From Nocardia vinacea (lineage in GTDB: Bacteria; Actinomycetota; Actinomycetes; Mycobacteriales; Mycobacteriaceae), in NCBI RefSeq assembly GCF_035920345.1, contig NZ_CP109149.1, positions 3,348,001 to 3,412,000 of the forward strand: a stretch of 64,000 bases of DNA. The letters are read 5' to 3'. Made by a program: the position numbers and the translations under genes. The notes below the pieces were generated by a model. That model was not told the origin of the DNA. It did not search any database and worked only from the letters and a program-made list of their open reading frames with translations. Shown here piece after piece: positions 9,581 to 16,322 of the stretch; within the stretch, counting starts at the first letter, position 1; each line of letters opens with the position of its first letter.

Positions 9581-9867
9581 TGGAGTGGTTCAACGCCGAG
9601 CTGATCCAGGCCATCGGCATCGCCATCGCGACGGTGATCGGCGCTGTGACCGCTTGGCAGGCACGGCAAGTCAAGCAGTTGCAGGCCAGGGTGGCGAGTC
9701 TGGAAACCCAGATGGCCACCGAGCGCGGCAAGTTCCGCAAAGCCGTACGCGTCATTCGCGGGATGCAGCACTACATAGATGACCTTTGTGCGGCGATGCG
9801 TCGCGCAGGGCAGGACCCGCCGCCGAATCCTGTGGTAATTCCTACCGAGTTGGAGGAGGAGATTTAA
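9580..9867 (+). CDS. Small membrane protein with coiled coil, lysis accessory
   Basis: A 95-residue protein overlapping the holin-like gene by one base (TGATG). It has one N-terminal membrane helix (about residues 8-26, IQAIGIAIATVIGAVTAW) followed by a coiled-coil region (about 28-60, VKQLQARVASLETQMATE). Actinophages commonly carry such a one-helix protein next to the holin. Proposed roles are second holin, antiholin or spanin-like partner, and the sequence does not decide among them. Confidence 0.75.
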   Translation: MEWFNAELIQAIGIAIATVIGAVTAWQARQVKQLQARVASLETQMATERGKFRKAVRVIRGMQHYIDDLCAAMRRAGQDPPPNPVVIPTELEEEI

Positions 9868-11372
9868 TGGCTGATCTGGCTCCATTGAAGTACGGGCGCG
9901 TGGTCGGCCGGTTCCTCGCCAATGTCGCTGATGGTCCCGACATCAACGACAGCCCAGAGTTTCCGCCGCTCACTGGTTCGGTCACCTTCACCGCCGAGGC
10001 CCCAAAGATTCTGGTTGCCGAGGCAGTGCCGGACCCTGCGACCTACGTTCAGTTGCCTAAGTATTACAAGGTCAGCTTGGATGAGTTCGGGTATCTGACG
10101 TGGCGTGGTGGGCGTGGTGTCCGCCTCGTCGCACCCAATGCCGACACCAACCCCAACGAGTGGACGTGGCGGGTGAGTTTCGACCTCTCGTATGAGGGTG
10201 ATCCCGTCCCGATCTCCCCGTTCTCGTTCGTCGTACCGGAGTACACGCCCGGACCCGATGAGGAGAATCCTGACGAGGGTGCGGTGGGTCTGGTTGATCT
10301 AACCCTGGTGTCTCCGGTGCCGGCGAGCGAAGGCAACGCGATCGTGCGTGGCCTGTCCCTCGACAATGTCACCCTTGAAGGTGACGACCTGATCTTCATC
10401 CTCGATAACGGGGAAGAGCTTCCACCTGTCACAGTGCCCGCGATCGAAGCAGCTACTGATGCTGCTGCGGCAGCCGCGGCAAGCCAGTCCGCTGCCGCGA
10501 GTTCCGCGACCTCAGCACTGAACGCGGTCAACAGCTTCGACCTCGACATCGGCACTGTCACCACCGGCGCGGCAGGTTCATCCGCCTCGGCCAGCGTCCA
10601 CGGCGGACCGCCCGCCTGGACAGTGGATCTCACAATCCCGCGTGGCGACACCGGCGCGACCGGCCCCGCAGCGCCGGACGCCACGAGCAGCGTGAAGGGC
10701 ATCCTGCAACTGACCGGTGATCTGGGCGGTACCGCCGCGAGCCCGACCGTGCCCGGTCTGGCATCGAAGGCGCCGACGTCGCGCACGATCAGCACGACCG
10801 CCCCGTTGACCGGCGGTGGGGATCTGTCTGCGGACCGGACCTTGGCCGTTTCGGATGCCACGACCAGCGCCAAAGGTGTTGTGCAACTGGCGGGAATCCT
10901 CGCCGGCACCGCAGCGTCCCCAGCATTCAACGCTGCAGCGTTCGGCACATCCAGTTCTACCGCCTGCGTCGGCAACGACTCTCGCCTATCCGACGCCCGC
11001 ACCCCTACCGCAGCCGGTCAGGTGTACGACTTCACGATCAAGTCGCATTCCGGAGCCCGCGCCAGCGGAGCAGGCAACGTCATCCCCGAAGGTGTGCGCA
11101 TCGAACGCGCCATCAGCATCTCAGCGGTCACGTTTCGCGGGGAGACAGCGGGCACCGGCAACCTCGTCGTCGAACTCCGCAAGAACGGCAGCAACACGGG
11201 AATGCCTGCCGCATCAACGATCTCGGCAGCCAACCATGCCGCTGACACTGTCGTCACTTCGGGCGGCCCGTGGTCTGTCGCGGCAGGGGATCGGATCACC
11301 GTCCAGATCACCACGGCGGATAGCCCGGCAGGCACCGGGCTGCAGGTGAGTATCAAGGCGGTCACCACATGA
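9867..11372 (+). CDS. Tail fibre protein with collagen-like and fibre repeats
   Basis: A 501-residue protein with GGAGGAGG just upstream and a TAATG overlap. The N-terminal 130 residues are unlike the other fibres and may be the virion attachment domain. A short alanine-rich helix follows (about 190-215), then the block IGTVTTGAAGS plus LTIPRGDTGATGP shared with the gene at 5101-6168. Two phage-fibre repeats come next (SVKGILQLTGDLGGTAASP and a second with AKGVVQLAG), and a C-terminal beta domain of about 120 residues. Lying after the lysis genes, it is probably the outer host-recognition fibre. Confidence 0.8.
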   Translation: MADLAPLKYGRVVGRFLANVADGPDINDSPEFPPLTGSVTFTAEAPKILVAEAVPDPATYVQLPKYYKVSLDEFGYLTWRGGRGVRLVAPNADTNPNEWTWRVSFDLSYEGDPVPISPFSFVVPEYTPGPDEENPDEGAVGLVDLTLVSPVPASEGNAIVRGLSLDNVTLEGDDLIFILDNGEELPPVTVPAIEAATDAAAAAAASQSAAASSATSALNAVNSFDLDIGTVTTGAAGSSASASVHGGPPAWTVDLTIPRGDTGATGPAAPDATSSVKGILQLTGDLGGTAASPTVPGLASKAPTSRTISTTAPLTGGGDLSADRTLAVSDATTSAKGVVQLAGILAGTAASPAFNAAAFGTSSSTACVGNDSRLSDARTPTAAGQVYDFTIKSHSGARASGAGNVIPEGVRIERAISISAVTFRGETAGTGNLVVELRKNGSNTGMPAASTISAANHAADTVVTSGGPWSVAAGDRITVQITTADSPAGTGLQVSIKAVTT

Positions 11373-11803
11373 TGTTCGTGGTGGCGGGCGGCCCGGTTTT
11401 CCTGCCTTCCGGGATGACCAAGAACGGCACCCAGACCACGACCAGCAGCTTCGCGGATATCACCTCGTGGACGGCGGACACCAGCAACTATCCGGGTTCG
11501 TCGGTGTCGAGCAACGCGCTTGTTGCACAGGGCTCGAAGACTGGCGCGACGTTGACCGCTAACATCCCATTCTCTGGCGGCGGCTACGCGTTTAGCGGCG
11601 GGGGTACCCAGGTGCGCATCCTGGTCAACGGGACGGTGGTCGCGACCGGCACGGCGGTGGCAGCAAACTCAGGTACCGCGACGTGCACTACAACCCAGAA
11701 CATCACCGCAGGCGACCTGGTGAAGGTGCAGATACTCGCGACTCTTTACTCACCGCAGCCCACAGTCACCGCAGGCACCGGCACCTACGTGCGCATCACC
11801 TGA
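11369..11803 (+). CDS. Small beta-rich phage structural protein
   Basis: A 144-residue protein overlapping the fibre gene by four bases and ending the late operon. It is rich in Thr, Ser and Gly with alternating hydrophobic residues (VRILVNGTVVATG), a pattern of beta-sandwich tail-tip or carbohydrate-binding modules. It has no signal peptide or enzymatic motif. It probably forms the tip of the fibre encoded upstream, or is its trimerisation cap. I do not recognise a named family. Confidence 0.65.
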   Translation: MMFVVAGGPVFLPSGMTKNGTQTTTSSFADITSWTADTSNYPGSSVSSNALVAQGSKTGATLTANIPFSGGGYAFSGGGTQVRILVNGTVVATGTAVAANSGTATCTTTQNITAGDLVKVQILATLYSPQPTVTAGTGTYVRIT

Positions 11804-11824
11804 CATCAGACACGCCGAAACGTC

Positions 11825-11858
11825 GACGCGCCCCGACCTTTACCAGTCGGGGCGCGTC
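11825..11858. terminator. Bidirectional hairpin terminator closing the late operon
   Basis: A perfect 13-bp stem (11825-11837 with 11846-11858) and an 8-nt loop lie between the convergent late operon and the - strand gene at 11874. There is no strong T run on either side. The stem is GC-rich with the same sequence on both strands, so it can serve both transcripts. Confidence 0.75.
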
Positions 11859-11873
11859 ACTCGTTTCAGATCC

Positions 11874-12200
11874 CTATTCGTGGTGTTCGACGATCCTGCC
11901 ATCCGGATACTCGGTCACGACGCGGCCATCAGGGAAATGTTCGACCGTCCGGCCGTCGAGGAAGCGAGCTCGATTGCGGACCTCCCGGAAGCTCTCGCTA
12001 TCCATCGTTGCCCTCAACTGCGCGGTGATCTGGTCCAGGTCGATCCCCATACGTTGCAGCTCTGCCGCGGGCACCGTATCGAGGTCACCGACGATGGCGA
12101 GGAACAGGTGCTCGACGCCCACATAGCCGTCACGCTGGCCAAGTTCTTCGGCGGCGGCGATGATCTGATCGACTTCCGGTGTGCGGGGAATATCGTTCAT
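11874..12200 (-). CDS. Stand-alone Clp N-terminal-domain protein with repeat tail
   Basis: A 108-residue protein with AGGAG ten bases before its ATG. Residues about 9-60 resemble one half of the Clp N-terminal repeat that binds substrates and adaptors in ClpC/ClpA (PEVDQIIAAAEELG, then YVGVEHLFLAIV). No AAA+ ATPase domain follows. The C-terminus has three nine-residue repeats, DGRTVEHFP, DGRVVTEYP and DGRIVEHHE. Free N-domain proteins can modulate Clp proteases; here the gene is prophage-borne, so interference with or recruitment of host ClpC is an attractive but unproven idea. It lies 17 bases after the exported protein gene and forms an operon with it. Confidence 0.75.
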   Translation of the reverse strand: MNDIPRTPEVDQIIAAAEELGQRDGYVGVEHLFLAIVGDLDTVPAAELQRMGIDLDQITAQLRATMDSESFREVRNRARFLDGRTVEHFPDGRVVTEYPDGRIVEHHE

Positions 12201-12217
12201 GAAACCCCATCTCCTGT

Positions 12218-12562
12218 TCAGGTGCCGAGGACTTCATACCACTTAAAGTACGTCTGCCCCATCTCGGTTATCTGCATGCACTTCCATTTCCGCCAGCCCT
12301 TGCCCGCCCATGTCTTGACGCCAGCTCCCTTGTTGAGCCGGGAACAAGACAGCTTCGGACTCCCGTCCGGATTCGCCTCTGATTCTGGCCAGTTCGCGGA
12401 GTCGCTACCTTTGCACGCGCTGTTGTCGTTGTTAGGGTCGACGTGCCCGAACAGACACGGCCCGTTGACCGGAGTCGGTGCCGCGTCGGCTGGCGGGGTG
12501 ATCGCACCGAACATCGATGCGGTGATCGCGCACGCCGCGAGGGCGGCTCTGATGATCTTCAC
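12218..12562 (-). CDS. Exported small cysteine-containing protein
   Basis: A 114-residue protein with a GTG start and GGAGGAA four bases upstream. Residues 1-27 are a typical Sec signal peptide ending in ADA before APTPV. The mature part of about 87 residues has four cysteines (GPCLFG, SACKG, LSCSR, WKCMQ), which could form two disulfides outside the cell. The family is not recognised. A secreted protein in the non-structural end of a prophage suggests a lysogenic-conversion factor. It is the first gene of a two-gene - strand operon. Confidence 0.75.
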   Translation of the reverse strand: MKIIRAALAACAITASMFGAITPPADAAPTPVNGPCLFGHVDPNNDNSACKGSDSANWPESEANPDGSPKLSCSRLNKGAGVKTWAGKGWRKWKCMQITEMGQTYFKWYEVLGT

Positions 12563-12592
12563 TTGTTTCCTCCATCAGGGATTCCAAGAAGA

Positions 12593-12624
12593 CGGCCCGA
12601 CCCTCACGCACGAGGGTCGGGCCG
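12593..12624 (-). terminator. Hairpin terminator
   Basis: A perfect 13-bp stem (12593-12605 with 12612-12624) has a 6-nt loop. Read on the - strand it is followed by TCTTCTT, and on the + strand by CTTTT. It separates the - strand unit starting near 13617 from the exported-protein operon. Confidence 0.75.
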
Positions 12625-12664
12625 CTTTTGGTGTTCACAGCTACTACTTGTGACTCGGCGGCAG

Positions 12665-12775
12665 TTATCGCCCCCACGGCCGAATCACGTCGTCACCTCG
12701 GTCTTCGCGAGGGTCTTGATTCCAGTTGTCGTGGCTGTTGCCATCTGGTCCTGGGTCCTCCACTCGTGCCACCAT
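12665..12775 (-). CDS. Possible 36-residue acidic peptide
   Basis: This short frame starts at ATG with GGGAGGTG about nine bases upstream, a much better ribosome site than chance would give. The product is very acidic and polar (VEDPGPDGNSHDNWNQDP), with no membrane or signal segment. It lies downstream of the resolvase-like gene on the same strand and just before the hairpin at 12593-12624, which makes it a plausible last gene of that unit. I recognise no homologue, and its small size keeps confidence low. Confidence 0.4.
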   Translation of the reverse strand: MVARVEDPGPDGNSHDNWNQDPREDRGDDVIRPWGR

Positions 12776-12819
12776 CTTGTTGGTCACCTCCCTTCGAGCG
12801 TCGTTGCTTTCAGCGGGGG

Positions 12820-13158
12820 TTATGCACCGTCCACGTCGACAAACCGAAACGGAGCGTGTGGCGCGTAGGTCTCTGCGGGGCAGACTGTGTTCAGCTCGCA
12901 CTGCTGCACAAGTCGTTTCGGTACTTGGCCGCCGAAGTGTTCGAGGCTCGGCGCGATCACCGCGTCGACATCAAGCGCCTGGACCACGTTCACCAACCGT
13001 CCCTCTGGGTCGACGGTCTCGGCACCGAATGTCACGGTCTTGGCAAGGTCGTAGCCGAGACGTTTTGCGCGGCTGCGTATTTGAATCTCATCCCAGTCTT
13101 GGGAGACACCCGAGATGTCCTTGCGCAGGTAACCGATCGCGGTAGGTGTTGCCCTCAC
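12820..13158 (-). CDS. Resolvase-like N-terminal domain protein, probably inactive
   Basis: A 112-residue protein. The GTG start at 13158 overlaps the upstream stop (GTGA), so a longer upstream open frame is not needed. AIGYLRKDISG followed by Q-D-W-D-E near the N-terminus resembles the serine-recombinase catalytic motif, and DVDAVIAPSLEHFGG resembles the segment where resolvases have the W-x-L-D-R-x-x-R arginines. The arginines are missing (SLEHFG) and there is no C-terminal DNA-binding domain, so strand exchange is unlikely. It is coupled to the winged-helix gene upstream; a joint regulatory role is possible. Confidence 0.7.
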   Translation of the reverse strand: MRATPTAIGYLRKDISGVSQDWDEIQIRSRAKRLGYDLAKTVTFGAETVDPEGRLVNVVQALDVDAVIAPSLEHFGGQVPKRLVQQCELNTVCPAETYAPHAPFRFVDVDGA

Positions 13159-13445
13159 TGGCCTGCCCCGTTCGTGCTCACGGTGACTGCGCCGTTGCGC
13201 GGCAGGAATTCTCGGTATGGCTGTGCATTGATCAGCGACCGACCGCGAGCGGTGATCCGCCACCCGACCGGGACTGTTCGAGAACCATGGGCGAGACCGG
13301 AATCGGCGAGCCCTTGCAGCGCAGCGCGCGTAGCTGCCTCGGCGCGTCCAGCGTGGCCGCACAGTTCGCGCACGGTCAGCGTGCGCGCGGGTTCCTGAAT
13401 CGCGAGTGCGGCTAACACCTTGGCCTGTGTCTCAGTGAGGGCCAT
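13155..13445 (-). CDS. Winged-helix DNA-binding protein
   Basis: A 96-residue protein starting at the ATG that opens MALTETQAKVLAAL. The sequence fits a winged helix: helix 1 (ETQAKVLAALA), a helix-turn-helix (VRELCGHAGRAEAATRAALQGLADSGL) and a wing ending in VGWRITARG. This resembles MarR-like or PadR-like folds with no ligand domain. The stop codon is embedded in the start of the resolvase-like gene. It probably regulates prophage accessory genes. Confidence 0.75.
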   Translation of the reverse strand: MALTETQAKVLAALAIQEPARTLTVRELCGHAGRAEAATRAALQGLADSGLAHGSRTVPVGWRITARGRSLINAQPYREFLPRNGAVTVSTNGAGQ

Positions 13446-13617
13446 GGCGCACCCCCTCATGTGGTTCACAGCGCCGGGACGACTGTGCGAGCACGGGCGG
13501 ATCTGCCCACTGGCGTACCGCACCCGCGAACAGCTCGACCACATCGGCCGGTGCACCGCTATAGGGACCGGGCGGGCCGACCAGAGGATCGCGTTGCGGC
13601 AGTTTTGAATTAGGCAT
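13432..13617 (-). CDS. Possible small hypothetical protein
   Basis: A 61-residue frame starting at ATG (MPNSKLPQRDPLVGPPGPYS) and overlapping the winged-helix gene start by 14 bases. A short amphipathic segment (ADVVELFAGAVRQWAD) could be a helix; the rest is Pro/Arg-rich. It has no clear ribosome site and no family I recognise. It is listed because it would complete a coupled - strand unit, but it may be spurious. Confidence 0.3.
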   Translation of the reverse strand: MPNSKLPQRDPLVGPPGPYSGAPADVVELFAGAVRQWADPPVLAQSSRRCEPHEGVRHGPH

Positions 13618-13738
13618 GAACGGCATTGGCTGTACCCGCCTCGGTGTTCGTTCGGTTTGGCAGGCCGCCCGGCGCCGAGGGCTCTTAGGCATCACCCCGG
13701 CGCCGGGTGCCCGACAATGACGGTAAGAATCCGGAGGC

Positions 13739-13771
13739 ATGCTCGTCCAGGCTCATGCTCGAAAATGCTCG
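13739..13771 (+). repeat. Three ATGCTCG direct repeats before the triad operon
   Basis: ATGCTCG occurs at 13739, 13755 and 13765, about 95-125 bases before the first gene of the operon at 13865-15532. Clustered direct repeats in a promoter region can be regulator sites, and the DUF5753 protein encoded in this operon is the natural candidate. This is inference from position only. Confidence 0.3.
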
Positions 13772-13864
13772 AAGTCGATTGTTCCTCTGCACAACAAGCA
13801 TTTGGAGAGGAACATGGAATCTGCGTGAGCATAGGTACGCATACAGCGATTGGAGAACCAGGCC

Positions 13865-14194
13865 ATGCGGTTACAGTTTCTCGGCAAGGGCGGAACCACT
13901 GGAGGCGGATGCCCCAGCCTCTACGCCACCGACCAAGACACCTACGTCGTACAAGGATGGAAAACCGATTCAGCCGGAACCGTCGAGATCCCACACCTGT
14001 TGCTCGGTTTCGCGCTCCCGGACACGTTCGTCGGGGTGCCGATGACCGACACCGGCCGCGGCACCTTCACTCTCGAAGGGAGCCCGGTCACCGACCCGGA
14101 CGTACTCAGGGGACTGGACATCTACGACGACGAAACGTGCATCGAGGTTCCGAAGGCAGAGAGGATATTCTACGGTGCAACTCGTGCAGGATGA
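13865..14194 (+). CDS. Small hypothetical protein, first gene of DUF6879/Scr1 triad
   Basis: A 109-residue protein; the ATG at 13865 is preferred over a TTG 15 bases upstream because GGAGA lies eight bases before it. The sequence (FLGKGGTTGGGCPSLYATD, then VQGWKTDSAG and IPHLLLGFALP) looks like a small beta-rich domain. In Nocardia I associate such genes with a following DUF6879 gene. In Streptomyces the comparable locus pairs a DUF397 toxin (Scr2) with an Scr1 antitoxin, so this gene could hold the toxin position; that is inference. It overlaps the next gene by 20 bases. Confidence 0.7.
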   Translation: MRLQFLGKGGTTGGGCPSLYATDQDTYVVQGWKTDSAGTVEIPHLLLGFALPDTFVGVPMTDTGRGTFTLEGSPVTDPDVLRGLDIYDDETCIEVPKAERIFYGATRAG

Positions 14195-14693
14195 GGCGTT
14201 CAACCGCCTATTCCACTCCTGCCAGCGGGAGGCGTTCCACCTGGAAGTTCAGGACACCTACGAGACTCCAGAGGAGTCCGAGCCGTTCCGGAAGTTCCTT
14301 CAGGACGAACCCGACGACTATGCATGGTTCCAACCGTGGCTCGACCACGTGCGGGACGTGACCAGTCGCGGTGTGGCCGTGAACCGTGCCCGCGTGGTGA
14401 CCGAACCTCACACCGACTACACGCGCTTCGCGAAGGCAGTGGCGCGGTTCAACGCTGAAGCCGGCGAGGACGTTCGCTACCTGCCGCGGCACTTGATCGC
14501 CTCGGCCGAGCTGACCGTCGATGACTGGTGGTTGTTCGATGACACGGTGCTGGCGTACACGATCTTCGAGCCGTCGGGCCGTTGGGTCGGTGCCGCAGTC
14601 ACGACCGATCCTCGGCTGGTCGACTACTGCCGAGGCGTAAAAGAGCGTGTCTGGGCGCTCGCTACCCCTCTCGCGGAGTACTCCCGCCAGTGA
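14175..14693 (+). CDS. DUF6879 family protein
   Basis: A 172-residue soluble protein starting at GTG within the end of the previous gene. The features match DUF6879 proteins of actinomycetes: an N-terminal FNRLFHSCQREAFHLEVQDTY, a W-F-Q-P-W-L-D motif, the R-G-V-x-V-x-R-A-R-V-V-T strand, and a C-terminal D-D-W-W-L-F-D block. Family function is unknown, but members recur beside helix-turn-helix DUF5753 genes, as here, where the next start overlaps this stop (GTGA). A role as the effector partner of the regulator is suggested by coupling only. Confidence 0.8.
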   Translation: MQLVQDEAFNRLFHSCQREAFHLEVQDTYETPEESEPFRKFLQDEPDDYAWFQPWLDHVRDVTSRGVAVNRARVVTEPHTDYTRFAKAVARFNAEAGEDVRYLPRHLIASAELTVDDWWLFDDTVLAYTIFEPSGRWVGAAVTTDPRLVDYCRGVKERVWALATPLAEYSRQ

Positions 14694-15532
14694 GTGATTC
14701 GCTTCACCAACTGCGCGAAGCTCTCGGAGGCCGACTCCGAGAGCTTCGCCTCAACTCGGGGCGGACCGGCACGGAACTCGCCAACCTCGCAGGCTGGCAC
14801 CAAACCAAGGTGTCAAAGATCGAGTACGGGAAAACCAAACCGACCGACGCCGACATTCGCACTTGGTGCGAGCACACAAACTCCGTGGACCAGGTGCCGG
14901 ATCTCATCGCGACCGTCCGCAACATAGAGGCGTCCTACTTGGAGTGGCGCCGAGTGCTTGGAACCGGCACGAAACGGCGGCAGCAGGCTTCGATCAAGTT
15001 GGAAGCCGAGACGCAGCTGATGCGTTGGTATGAGCCGGTTCTGATCCCAGGCTTGCTACAGACTGCCGAATACGCGGAAGAGATCATGCGCAATGTGATC
15101 GAGTTCCAGGGCATACCCAATGACCTCGAAGATGGCGTATCGAAGCGGATGGAACGCCAACAAATCCTGTACCAGCGCAAGCATCGGTTTCACTTCGTGA
15201 TCGGAGAACAGGCGCTACGGACGACTGTCGGCGACGACCGGATCATGACTGGACAACTGGATCGCCTGCTCGCCGTGCTGGGCATGCCGCGGGTGCTGTT
15301 CGGGATCGTGCCCGCCGAAACCCGCTACCAAGTACCAATATCGAACTTCATCATGTTCGACGATCGCACAGTGATGGTCGAAAACGTGACAGCCGAACTC
15401 ACGATTACCCAGCCACGGGAGGTCGCCACATACGGGCGCGCATTCGACGTCTTGGCGAAGCAGTCCGTGAACGGCAACGCTGCTCGCGCCTTGATATCAG
15501 CGGCCCTCGAACGGCGAGCCAAGTCCGGCTGA
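14690..15532 (+). CDS. Scr1-type helix-turn-helix regulator (DUF5753), antitoxin-like
   Basis: A 280-residue protein starting at the GTG that overlaps the previous stop; a longer upstream frame exists but lies inside that gene. Residues about 8-70 form an XRE-type helix-turn-helix (LREALGGRLRELRLNSGRTG, LANLAGWHQTKVSKIEYG). The rest is a DUF5753 domain with its conserved E-x-x-L-M-R-W-Y-E-P-V-L-I-P-G-L-L-Q-T-A-E-Y and IGEQALR. In S. coelicolor such a protein (Scr1) is the antitoxin to a DUF397 partner. This one ends the operon, which is closed by a 15-bp hairpin. Confidence 0.85.
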   Translation: MSDSLHQLREALGGRLRELRLNSGRTGTELANLAGWHQTKVSKIEYGKTKPTDADIRTWCEHTNSVDQVPDLIATVRNIEASYLEWRRVLGTGTKRRQQASIKLEAETQLMRWYEPVLIPGLLQTAEYAEEIMRNVIEFQGIPNDLEDGVSKRMERQQILYQRKHRFHFVIGEQALRTTVGDDRIMTGQLDRLLAVLGMPRVLFGIVPAETRYQVPISNFIMFDDRTVMVENVTAELTITQPREVATYGRAFDVLAKQSVNGNAARALISAALERRAKSG

Positions 15533-15558
15533 CGCCGACGCTCATCCGCCGGGCATGC

Positions 15559-15595
15559 GAGAGCCCGATCCGGAAGGGGACCGGATCGGGCTCTC
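15559..15595. terminator. Bidirectional hairpin terminator
   Basis: A perfect 15-bp stem (15559-15573 with 15581-15595) and 7-nt loop lie between the convergent genes ending at 15532 and 15613. There is no T run; the strong stem and position support the call. Confidence 0.8.
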
Positions 15596-15612
15596 AGCTG
15601 GAGGCTACGCGC

Positions 15613-16179
15613 TCAGATCGTGCCAGTGCAGTTGACGACCGCGTACTTGCCGGTAGCGGTTTTCTCGTCTTTCACCTTGCCGTCCACGATGATCCGGCAC
15701 GTCACACTGGTCCCCTTCGTTTGGGCACCCAACCCGATGACTGCGAAGGTCGAGTTGTTGGTGACGATCTTCGACCACGGCGCGGTCGCGCTTGTCTCCT
15801 GCTGCAAGTCGGAGTTCTCGTCGAAGTAGGTGACGCTGTTGAGTCCGTCCGAGTCGGAGACGATCTCGTACACCACCGTCTTGCCCTTGCCGGTCGGCGG
15901 CTTCGCGCTCAACGGCGGTATCGAGGTGGCAGGAATATCGGCGGCGGCCGACTGGATGGATGAGTTCGCGGCGTCGACAGCTTTGCTCACCTCATGGCCG
16001 GCAGTGCCGACGAGGGCGACGCAGCCACCGAAAAGCAGTACCACTACCCCGAGTAGCACCCATGGCCACACCTTCCGCTTCCGAGGCGGTCGCGGGTACT
16101 GCCCGTACGGCGGTGGCTGCTGCCCGTAGGGCGGCTGCGGCGGCTGCTGGGGAGGGTAGGGCTGGTTCGGTCCGGTCAT
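15613..16179 (-). CDS. MmpS-like membrane protein
   Basis: A 188-residue protein; the start is the ATG preceded by GGGGG, giving MTGPNQPYPP. The N-terminal 40 residues are Pro/Gln/Tyr-rich and cytosolic, followed by a basic RPPRKRK and one membrane helix (about 46-68, WPWVLLGVVVLLFGGCVALVG). The extracytosolic domain with VVYEIVSDSDGLNSVTYFD, a central W and a C-terminal VTCRIIVDGK fits the MmpS family, accessory proteins of MmpL lipid exporters. No mmpL gene is nearby. It may be a phage cargo gene or the first chromosomal gene beyond the prophage. Confidence 0.75.
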   Translation of the reverse strand: MTGPNQPYPPQQPPQPPYGQQPPPYGQYPRPPRKRKVWPWVLLGVVVLLFGGCVALVGTAGHEVSKAVDAANSSIQSAAADIPATSIPPLSAKPPTGKGKTVVYEIVSDSDGLNSVTYFDENSDLQQETSATAPWSKIVTNNSTFAVIGLGAQTKGTSVTCRIIVDGKVKDEKTATGKYAVVNCTGTI

Positions 16180-16322
16180 GTTGTCCCCCTTGAGGGTTGG
16201 GTAGGCGAGGGTGGGTGATCCCCCGTGATGGCAGCCCGGTTGCGGGCTGTTGGCTGCACATCCGCGAGCAGCCATGTCTTGTTACGCGGATCACGGCGTG
16301 TCCGATCGACACGCACCGCATT

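Noticed and set aside
12820..13362. Longer 180-codon version of the resolvase-like gene
   Set aside because: The first 68 codons overlap the winged-helix gene and are Arg-rich shadow; the GTG at 13158 overlapping the upstream stop is a better start.
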